Below are positions 1 through 5,012 of a DNA stretch of 6,943 bases, one piece after another. Every line of letters starts with the position of its first letter. Position 1 is the stretch's first letter. Below the pieces are notes generated by a model. The model made no database searches. It was not told where the DNA came from and saw only the letters and a list, made by a program, of their open reading frames with translations. Source of the DNA: Betaproteobacteria bacterium. GTDB lineage: Bacteria; Pseudomonadota; Gammaproteobacteria; Burkholderiales; SG8-39. The position numbers and the translations under genes are program-made. Location of the stretch: the NCBI GenBank assembly GCA_005881355.1, contig VBDM01000067.1:538-7480 (forward strand). The letters are read 5' to 3'.

Positions 1-143
1 GCGGCAGACATGCCGGACATCAGCCCGGCGACCACGATCCCCGCGATGACGATAAAGACGATCAGCTCGACCAAGCTGACTCCACGACAACCGCGCGAAG
101 CGACGACGGAGACGCGGCGATTTCGGAGCGCAGGCACGTTCAT
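1..143 (-). CDS. mshD: MshD-like minor pseudopilin, N-terminal part (cut by left edge)
   Basis: Only the first 47 codons are present. They encode a type III (prepilin) signal: a basic leader of 21 residues ending in Gly21, then a mature start Val-Ser-Leu-Val-Glu, so the Glu needed at +5 is in place (residue 26). A hydrophobic helix follows (about residues 22-42, VELIVFIVIAGIVVAGL). Prepilin peptidase would cleave after Gly21 and the product would join the pilus or its tip complex as a minor subunit. The ATG overlaps the TGA of the upstream mshC-like gene as ATGA, which points to translational coupling. The VSLVELIVFIV stretch resembles MshD proteins as I recall them, and the position directly after mshC fits the mshA-mshC-mshD order. 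Valine at +1 instead of phenylalanine is less usual. The globular domain is outside the window, so the exact paralogue is inferred. Confidence 0.75.
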   Translation of the reverse strand, partial: MNVPALRNRRVSVVASRGCRGVSLVELIVFIVIAGIVVAGLMSGMSA

Positions 144-661
144 TGGACCGTCGCCTTTCCGGTTACGGGACTGATGACCACCTTGCGCGGCCCGCCGGTG
201 GCGTTCAAGGTGACCGTAGCATTGCTGGCGGGAAGGGTAAAGCTGGTCGGCTGCCCTTTGGTGTCGAATTCGACATAGTTGCCGGTTAAGTTCGCGGTAG
301 CCACGGCGGTACCGCTCAAGACGATCGCAGCGGTCGAGCCGGTTGCGGGGTGAACGACCGCCGTCGTGCACGGCGTCGCGTAACTGTTGTTGTTGTGGCG
401 ATACTGATATCCCGTGGCCGTAAAAAAAATACAGTACCGCCCCTGGCTTCCGAGCACTGCGCCGCGCGTCATGGAAAGGGTCTGCGCGTAGCGAACATCG
501 GTGGCCACTTGTTCCGCCTGACTCGACAGCTCGAGCGTGTTTTGCGACAAACGGGGCAACGCAACAAACGCAAGGATGGCGATAAACACCAGCACCAAAA
601 TAAGCTCGACCAGCGTAAACCCGCGGGCGGTCTTCGCGTGCGCAAGTCGATGTGCCAGCAT
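140..661 (-). CDS. mshC: MshC-like minor pseudopilin
   Basis: A 173-residue type IV pilin-like protein. The leader has 14 residues (MLAHRLAHAKTARG), cleavage is expected after Gly14, and the mature protein begins FTLVE with Glu at +5. The N-terminal helix spans about residues 15-36, followed by the amphipathic part to about 62 (RYAQTLSMTRG), typical of GspH/FimT and MshC-like minor pilins. Two cysteines (77 and 98) could form a disulfide in the globular domain. The open frame runs upstream to 826, but that extension crosses the end of mshA and a terminator and carries no leader, so the ATG at 659-661 directly before the prepilin signal was chosen. No strong Shine-Dalgarno site precedes it. 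Minor pilins of this class prime assembly at the inner membrane. The gene follows mshA and overlaps the next gene by four bases. The mshC name rests on position and class; the pseudopilin assignment itself is secure. Confidence 0.85.
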   Translation of the reverse strand: MLAHRLAHAKTARGFTLVELILVLVFIAILAFVALPRLSQNTLELSSQAEQVATDVRYAQTLSMTRGAVLGSQGRYCIFFTATGYQYRHNNNSYATPCTTAVVHPATGSTAAIVLSGTAVATANLTGNYVEFDTKGQPTSFTLPASNATVTLNATGGPRKVVISPVTGKATVQ

Positions 662-681
662 GGTTTCGTCGCGCGCCAAAC

Positions 682-713
682 AAAAAGGGCGGGCGCCTTG
701 CGGCACCCGCCCC
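682..713 (-). terminator. Intrinsic terminator or attenuator after mshA
   Basis: Read on the minus strand, an 11-bp stem (GGGCGGGTGCC paired with GGCGCCCGCCC, one G-U pair, plus strand 702-712 and 687-697) closes a GCAA tetraloop and is followed at once by TTTTT (682-686). This is a textbook Rho-independent terminator. It lies 35 bases past the mshA stop and 21 bases before the mshC ATG. Since mshC has no obvious promoter of its own in the gap, the element probably lets a fraction of transcripts through and so lowers minor-pilin expression relative to mshA. Confidence 0.87.
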
Positions 714-747
714 TGTCCGAAGTAGGCTCGCTGCTCGAGGGCGCCGC

Positions 748-1194
748 TCAGCAGCTTCCCGCTGCCGGCGGCCCGGTGACCACCGGCGGATTGGGTGACA
801 CGGCTGTGGTATAGGTGAAAGTGCATGCGGCAGGCGCCCCGGTTACCGAGAACGTGTACACACCCCCTGCCGCACCGGTCGTGTACGTGCCGGGGTCGAC
901 GCGTATCGCACGCTCGATCCCGGTCGCGTCGCCGATTGGGTACCCATTTGTCATCTGAACTTGAAGGCCCTCGGCCGTGACCTGCACATTGGATGCCAGA
1001 CCCGCGGCGACCTGCAACGCATTGGTCAAGGTTGAGGCGGAAAGGACGGAAGCTCGCAGGCCGTTCAACGCGGCCATGCGCGCTTGTCCGGTAAGGTTCA
1101 CGAACCTGGGCGCCGCGACGGCCGCCAGAATTCCGAGAATCAGGATCACCACGATCAGCTCGATCAGCGTGAAGCCACGAGTGTGCCTTTTCAT
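748..1194 (-). CDS. mshA: MshA-like major type IV pilin
   Basis: A 148-residue prepilin with a seven-residue leader (MKRHTRG), cleavage expected after Gly7 and mature start FTLIE (Glu at +5). The hydrophobic helix (about residues 8-29, ending in AAPRF) is followed by FVNLTGQARMAALNGL (31-46), which matches MshA-family pilins as I recall them, and by a GYP motif (84-86) also seen in that family. Cys124 and Cys148 probably form the C-terminal disulfide; Cys148 is the last residue, and the loop between them is rich in Pro, Ala and Thr. The frame can be opened five codons earlier at a TTG (1207-1209), but that codon overlaps the ribosome binding site, so the ATG was chosen. A consensus -10 box lies upstream and a strong terminator downstream, as expected of a highly expressed main subunit. 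MshB, a related pilin, is the main alternative name; position before mshC favours MshA. Confidence 0.88.
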   Translation of the reverse strand: MKRHTRGFTLIELIVVILILGILAAVAAPRFVNLTGQARMAALNGLRASVLSASTLTNALQVAAGLASNVQVTAEGLQVQMTNGYPIGDATGIERAIRVDPGTYTTGAAGGVYTFSVTGAPAACTFTYTTAVSPNPPVVTGPPAAGSC

Positions 1195-1202
1195 TTTCGT
1201 TT

Positions 1203-1207
1203 CCCTC
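1203..1207 (-). promoter_or_regulatory. Ribosome binding site of mshA
   Basis: On the minus strand GAGGG stands 8 bases before the ATG at 1192-1194. The site overlaps the alternative TTG start (1207-1209), which argues that translation begins at the ATG and gives the short leader MKRHTRG. Confidence 0.7.
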
Positions 1208-1250
1208 AAGAAATTTAAGAGCTTACAACTTCAGTCTTACGTTTGTTTTT

Positions 1251-1256
1251 ATTATA
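1251..1256 (-). promoter_or_regulatory. Probable -10 box of the mshA promoter
   Basis: The minus strand reads TATAAT, a perfect sigma-70 -10 hexamer, in an AT-rich patch (about 1195-1266) that stands out from the GC-rich surroundings. Transcription would start near 1244, giving a leader of about 50 bases before the mshA ATG. At 16 to 18 bases upstream the candidate -35 hexamers (AAGGCG, GAAGGC, GGAAGG) match TTGACA poorly, and no TGn extended -10 is present, so an activator may be required. No sigma-54 -24/-12 pair was recognised here. Confidence 0.6.
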
Positions 1257-1270
1257 CACAATACACTGTG
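1257..1270. promoter_or_regulatory. Inverted repeat abutting the mshA -10 box, possible operator
   Basis: The 14 bases CACAATACACTGTG form a perfect 4-bp inverted repeat CACA-N6-TGTG directly upstream of the -10 box, in the -35 to -10 spacer. The same stretch also contains a direct repeat (ATACAC at 1254-1259 and again at 1261-1266). A protein bound here would touch the RNA polymerase footprint. The arms are short and chance occurrence is possible, so this is only a candidate site. Confidence 0.25.
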
Positions 1271-1424
1271 GGCGCCTTCCATGCCGCGTGAATCCTAACC
1301 CAAAGCGCTCCATGTCGCCCCTGCGCATTTTCCTTAGTTTGGCTCGCGTTTCCCCCTGCATAGTTCACACCCGGGACCGCCTGCGCCCGTCAGTACCGTC
1401 ATTCATCAGCAATTCCCATGCCTA

Positions 1425-1982
1425 TCAAAACCAGGTATACGGCGTTGCCGGCTCTACTCGCATCCCGGTGAAAGCAAGTCGTTTGCGTTCGGAGTCCGGC
1501 TCCGCCCGCGCGATCTCGAATCGCACCCGAAACCGAAGCCGCTTGCTTCCGTCCGCGAGGACCTTCAAGTGACCATCGAGGTCGGGAACGTACACGAGCT
1601 CGCTGCGGGTCGCGTCGAAATACCAGCTTCCTCGCGGCACCGCGGGTTGCAGGGCGCGGAACTCTCCACGGTATCCGGGCGGCGGCCCCACAAGCCAATC
1701 GACCGGGTTGGCGCGCGCGAGCGATTCGATATTTCGTTCTTCGCCGCGAATAAGCATGGCCGCGACTCGCAGTTGGAGCCCGCTTCTCACCGCCCCGACG
1801 GTGTATTCCATGGCCGCCTTCTCCGCGGCTTCCTGATAAAAGCGCAGGCGGTCGACCAGCAGCGCGGCGGACACCGCGACGATGCAGACGACTACGACCA
1901 GCTCGACCAGGGTAAAGCCGCGGCCGGCGCGGCGCGGCCCGGGCAACCCGGCAACGCACGCTTTAACGATTGCCGCCCGCAA
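1425..1982 (-). CDS. Minor type IV pseudopilin in the MshF/MshB position
   Basis: A 185-residue pilin-like protein. The leader ends at Gly22 and the mature protein begins FTLVE (Glu27 is +5), followed by a hydrophobic helix (about 23-44, VVVVCIVAVSAALLV). A predicted amphipathic stretch (about 46-92) continues the pilin helix. The C-terminal half is soluble, with aromatic and charged beta-type segments (SWYFDATRSELVYV at 119-132, RLRFRVRFEIA at 148-158). The only start codons upstream of the leader are TTG (1980-1982, used here, or 1944-1946), neither with a good Shine-Dalgarno; the first overlaps the mshG end by 20 bases, suggesting coupled, low-level translation. In Vibrio this slot holds mshF and mshB. 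I cannot tell which, if either, it corresponds to, so no symbol is given. Expected role: a minor subunit of the pilus or its initiation complex. Confidence 0.78.
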   Translation of the reverse strand: MRAAIVKACVAGLPGPRRAGRGFTLVELVVVVCIVAVSAALLVDRLRFYQEAAEKAAMEYTVGAVRSGLQLRVAAMLIRGEERNIESLARANPVDWLVGPPPGYRGEFRALQPAVPRGSWYFDATRSELVYVPDLDGHLKVLADGSKRLRFRVRFEIARAEPDSERKRLAFTGMRVEPATPYTWF

Positions 1983-3201
1983 GCGCCGCTTGTCCCAGAT
2001 CCCACATCGGAAGGAAGACCCCGAGCGCGAGCATCAGCACGAGTACGCCGAGAAGCACGATCAGAATGGGCTCGATCTGCGTCGAGAGCGTTTTCAGCTC
2101 GTACTCGACCTCGCGCTGGTACATTTCGGCTACTTCGCGCAGCAGATCGTCCAGCTGGCCGGTTTCCTCGCCCACCGATATCATCTGCAGCACCACCGGA
2201 GTGAACACTCCGGTCGTGACGGAGGTGCGCAACAGGCTCTCGCCGCGCTCGACGCCGCCGCGAATCTGGTCGATTCGCTGTCCGACATAGGTGTTGTCGA
2301 CGACCTGCTCCACGACCGAGAGCGCCTGAACGATGGGCACGCCGCTTTTCAGCGCGATCGACAGCGAGCGCGCGAACCGCGCCAAGGTCGCCTTGAGCAC
2401 GATTTTTCCCGCTACGGGAACGCGAAGTCTCATCCGGTCCCAGCTGTAACGGCCCGCCGGAGTGCCGACCCAGATGCGGAACAATACATAGGCGCCGGCG
2501 GTCACGCCCAGCAGCGCCGGCCAGTACTGCACCATGAAATCCGAAAAGCCGAGCAGCACCCTGGTCATCAACGGCAGTTCCGCCTTGAAGCCCGCAAAAA
2601 TGCGCGCAAAGGCGGGAATCACGAAGATGTTGACGATGACCACGGCGACCGCCATGACGACGATCACGAAGATGGGATAGCGCAGCGCCTGCCTGACCTG
2701 GTTCTTGATTTCCCTTTCGAAGTCCAGATGGTTGAAGAGTCTCAGGAAGATTTCTTCCAGCGCGCCGGTGAGCTCGCCCACGCGCACCATGCTGAGGTAG
2801 AAGGGATCGAACACCTTGGGGTGCCTGCGCATCGCGGTCGACAGGTCCCGGCCGCTGTCCAGGCTTTCGCGCAGGTCCTGCAGCATCTTTGCAAATCCGC
2901 TCCGGGTCGCGGACTCCTGCAGCGCCGCCAAGGATCTGAGTATCGGGACTCCTGACTTGAGAAGCGTATACATCTGCCGGCTGAAGAGCAGCATGTCCTC
3001 GAGCGTCACGCTCTCCGCGCCCAGCCGACGCAGCCAGCCTTCGCCGGCCAGCGCCTGCGGGCCCGCGGTGGGAGTGAGCTCGATCGGGGAAACGCCGGTG
3101 GTGAGGAGCTGATCCGCCACCGCTCCCGAATCGGAGTTTTCGAGCACGCCGCGCACCAGCTCTCCCCTCGCGTTGCGCCCCCTGTAGGCGAAGAACGGCA
3201 T
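1963..3201 (-). CDS. mshG: MshG-like inner-membrane platform protein (PilC/GspF family)
   Basis: A 412-residue protein of the usual length for the PilC/GspF/MshG family. It begins MPFFAYRGRNARGELVRG, the typical N-terminus. Two repeated T2SSF domains follow, about residues 69-195 and 272-396; each carries the motif LLKSGVPI/ALKSGVPI (80-87 and 283-290) and a VGE-TG signature (VGELTG 141-146, VGEETG 343-348). Membrane segments lie at about 176-196, 222-243 and 376-398. The protein sits in the inner membrane, contacts the cytoplasmic ATPase and helps drive pilin from the membrane into the fibre. The ATG is 9 bases after the mshE stop, with only a weak GCGGG before it, so the two are probably cotranscribed and coupled. 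Assignment to MshG rather than PilC rests on the neighbours. Confidence 0.93.
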   Translation of the reverse strand: MPFFAYRGRNARGELVRGVLENSDSGAVADQLLTTGVSPIELTPTAGPQALAGEGWLRRLGAESVTLEDMLLFSRQMYTLLKSGVPILRSLAALQESATRSGFAKMLQDLRESLDSGRDLSTAMRRHPKVFDPFYLSMVRVGELTGALEEIFLRLFNHLDFEREIKNQVRQALRYPIFVIVVMAVAVVIVNIFVIPAFARIFAGFKAELPLMTRVLLGFSDFMVQYWPALLGVTAGAYVLFRIWVGTPAGRYSWDRMRLRVPVAGKIVLKATLARFARSLSIALKSGVPIVQALSVVEQVVDNTYVGQRIDQIRGGVERGESLLRTSVTTGVFTPVVLQMISVGEETGQLDDLLREVAEMYQREVEYELKTLSTQIEPILIVLLGVLVLMLALGVFLPMWDLGQAALAGGNR

Positions 3202-3210
3202 TGCGCCCGC

Positions 3211-4923
3211 TTAGTCTTCGAGTTGCGCGGTGACGCGCATCGCTTCGGAAATAGTGGTCTTTCCGGCCAGCGCGAGCTGGACCGCGCTGTCCCTCAGCAG
3301 GCGACCGGCCATCCGCTGCTCGGCTGCCGCGATGAAGCGGCCGGGGTCGTCGGAGTTGGCGAGCGCCGCGAGCTCGTTGTCCATCTCGAGCATTTCGTAG
3401 ATCCCGATCCGGCCCGTGTAGCCGCTGCCGTTGCAGTTCTGGCAGCCGGCCCCGGCGAGGATGCGCACGGCGCCGGGGGGCGGGCCGCCGACCGAGCGCA
3501 GCCATTCCAGCTCTTGCGGGTCGGGCTGGTGCGGCTTGCTGCAGGACTCGCAGTTGACGCGCAGGAGCCGCTGCGCGACGACCGCCTGGAGCGAGTAGGC
3601 GACCATGTAGCGCGGCACGCCCATGTCGACCAGCCGCAACGGCGCGCTCGCCGCATCGCGCGTATGCAGCGTCGAGAGCACCATGTGCCCGGTGATGGCC
3701 GCGCGCAGCCCGATCTCCGCCGTCTCGAGATCGCGCATCTCCCCGATCAGGATCACGTCCGGGTCCTGGCGCAGAGCCGAGCGCAGCACGCGGCCGAAGG
3801 TGAGCTCGATCTTCTCGTTGACCTGGACCTGGTTCAAGCCGTCCAGGCGGTATTCGACCGGGTCCTCCACCGTGATGATCTTGCAGTCAGGGGTGTTCAG
3901 CTCGTTCAGCGCCCCGTACAGCGTGGTCGTCTTGCCGCTGCCGGTGGGTCCGGTCACCAGCACCATCCCCGTGTAGCGGTGGATCGCGCTCGTGAAACGC
4001 TGGAGCATGTCCGGCGACATGCCCAGATCGGAGAGCTGATGCAGGCCTCCGGCGCGGTGAAGCAGGCGCATGACCACCGCCTCGCCGTGCTGCGTCGGCA
4101 TGCTGGAAATGCGCACGTCGACCTGCTGATCCCTCACTTTGACGTTGAAGCGGCCGTCCTGCGGCAGGCGCCGCTCGGAGATATCCAGGCCCGACATCAG
4201 CTTCAGCCGCTGCGCGACCGCCGAGGATATCTTGGCGTCGGTCTCGGTTTGCCGCTGCAAAAGCCCGTCGATCCGGAAGCGGATGTGCAGGCCCTGCTCA
4301 TGCGGTTCGATGTGAATGTCGGACGCTCGCGCCTGGACCGCGTCCTCGAACATCGTTTGAAGGAGCTTTACGACCGGGGCATCTTCGGCCCCGAGGGTCA
4401 GGGTTCCGAGATCGACGACGTCGCCGAGATCCTCGCCGAGCTCCTTCGCGAGCGAGGTGATCTGGTCGGTGCGCCGGTAGATCCGGTCGATGGTCTGCAG
4501 GAGCAGCGTTTCGGACACGACCGCGATGTTGACTTCCTTGCGCGTCAGCCGCGTGATTTCGTCGAAGGCAAACAGGTCGGTCGGGTCGACCATCGCGACC
4601 AGAACCGTGTTGTCCTGGTCCTCGAGCAAAAGCGCGCGAAAGCGCCGGGCCTGGGCTTCAGGCAGCTTGCGCGTCACCGCGGAATTGAAGTTGTAGTACT
4701 TCAGGTTGATGAACGGGACGCCGAGCTGACGGGCGAGCGCCTCGCCGATCTGGTCTTCCGAGAGGTACCCGCTTTCGATCAGCACCCGCCCGAGCTTGCG
4801 CCCCGAGCGCCCCTGATCCTCCAGGGCCGCCTTGAGCTGCTCCTGCGAGATGAGCTTCTGCTGCATCAGCAGATCGCCGAGCCGTACCCGCTCGGGACGC
4901 TTGGTTCTGATGGCCTCGGCCAT
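3211..4923 (-). CDS. mshE: MshE-like pilus extension ATPase with c-di-GMP-binding N-domain
   Basis: A 570-residue GspE/PilB-family ATPase that powers pilus extension from the cytoplasmic face. The N-terminal MshEN domain carries two 24-residue c-di-GMP motifs, residues 14-37 (RLGDLL ... Q) and 43-66 (KLGRVL ... Q), separated by exactly five residues, as established for Vibrio MshE. The ATPase core has Walker A GPTGSGKT (325-332), the Asp box around TVEDPVEYRLDG (351-362), Walker B DVILIGEMRD (389-398) and the His box TGHMVLSTLHT (411-421). Four cysteines (458, 461, 494, 497) in two CxxC pairs form the expected zinc site. The ATG has GGGAG nine bases upstream (4933-4937). It lies 89 bases after the PglL-like gene and 9 bases before mshG. 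All catalytic motifs are intact. The alternative, PilB or GspE, is less likely given the strict 24-5-24 motif and the mshA-type pilin downstream. Confidence 0.94.
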   Translation of the reverse strand: MAEAIRTKRPERVRLGDLLMQQKLISQEQLKAALEDQGRSGRKLGRVLIESGYLSEDQIGEALARQLGVPFINLKYYNFNSAVTRKLPEAQARRFRALLLEDQDNTVLVAMVDPTDLFAFDEITRLTRKEVNIAVVSETLLLQTIDRIYRRTDQITSLAKELGEDLGDVVDLGTLTLGAEDAPVVKLLQTMFEDAVQARASDIHIEPHEQGLHIRFRIDGLLQRQTETDAKISSAVAQRLKLMSGLDISERRLPQDGRFNVKVRDQQVDVRISSMPTQHGEAVVMRLLHRAGGLHQLSDLGMSPDMLQRFTSAIHRYTGMVLVTGPTGSGKTTTLYGALNELNTPDCKIITVEDPVEYRLDGLNQVQVNEKIELTFGRVLRSALRQDPDVILIGEMRDLETAEIGLRAAITGHMVLSTLHTRDAASAPLRLVDMGVPRYMVAYSLQAVVAQRLLRVNCESCSKPHQPDPQELEWLRSVGGPPPGAVRILAGAGCQNCNGSGYTGRIGIYEMLEMDNELAALANSDDPGRFIAAAEQRMAGRLLRDSAVQLALAGKTTISEAMRVTAQLED

Positions 4924-5012
4924 GATCTTTCGCTCCCGTCACCGCCCAGGGCGACTTCAGGTTGTCGTCGCGGGCAACGTTACCGCTTTCCCGGCAAAGG
5001 CGCAAACGCCTC

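Larger units (their letters stand above)
1195..1424. other. Non-coding gap between pseudopilin and mshA genes
   Basis: This 230-base gap is the longest non-coding stretch in the window. Its mshA-proximal third is AT-rich and holds the ribosome binding site, the -10 box and the inverted repeat. The rest (about 1271-1424) shows no clear gene, terminator or repeat. A 48-codon frame (minus strand, 1215-1361) runs through the promoter and looks accidental. Confidence 0.6.

Noticed and set aside
662..826. 55-codon N-terminal extension of the mshC-like frame
   Set aside because: It would cover the terminator and the end of mshA and place a long non-signal sequence before the prepilin leader; the ATG at 659-661 gives a normal leader.
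1215..1361. 48-codon minus-strand frame upstream of mshA
   Set aside because: It has no ribosome binding site at its first ATG, runs through the -10 box and the mshA leader, and its basic product resembles nothing known to me.
1882..2955. 357-codon plus-strand frame opposite mshG
   Set aside because: Its His/Asp/Arg/Gln-rich composition is typical of the reverse complement of a membrane-protein gene; no independent evidence of coding.
1892..3505. 537-codon minus-strand frame overlapping mshG and the end of mshE
   Set aside because: It is in a different frame from two well-supported genes and its product is Arg/Ala/Gly-rich without recognisable motifs.
4998..5011. Small hairpin AGGCG-TTTG-CGCCT just after the PglL-like gene, considered as a terminator
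   Set aside because: The stem has only five strong pairs and no real T tract follows on the minus strand, so effective termination before mshE is not supported.
4924..5012. Possible promoter for mshE (TTGCGC, 17 bases, TAACGT)
   Set aside because: Both hexamers match the consensus at only three of six positions; in an 89-base gap this is close to chance, and read-through from the ligase genes is enough to explain expression.
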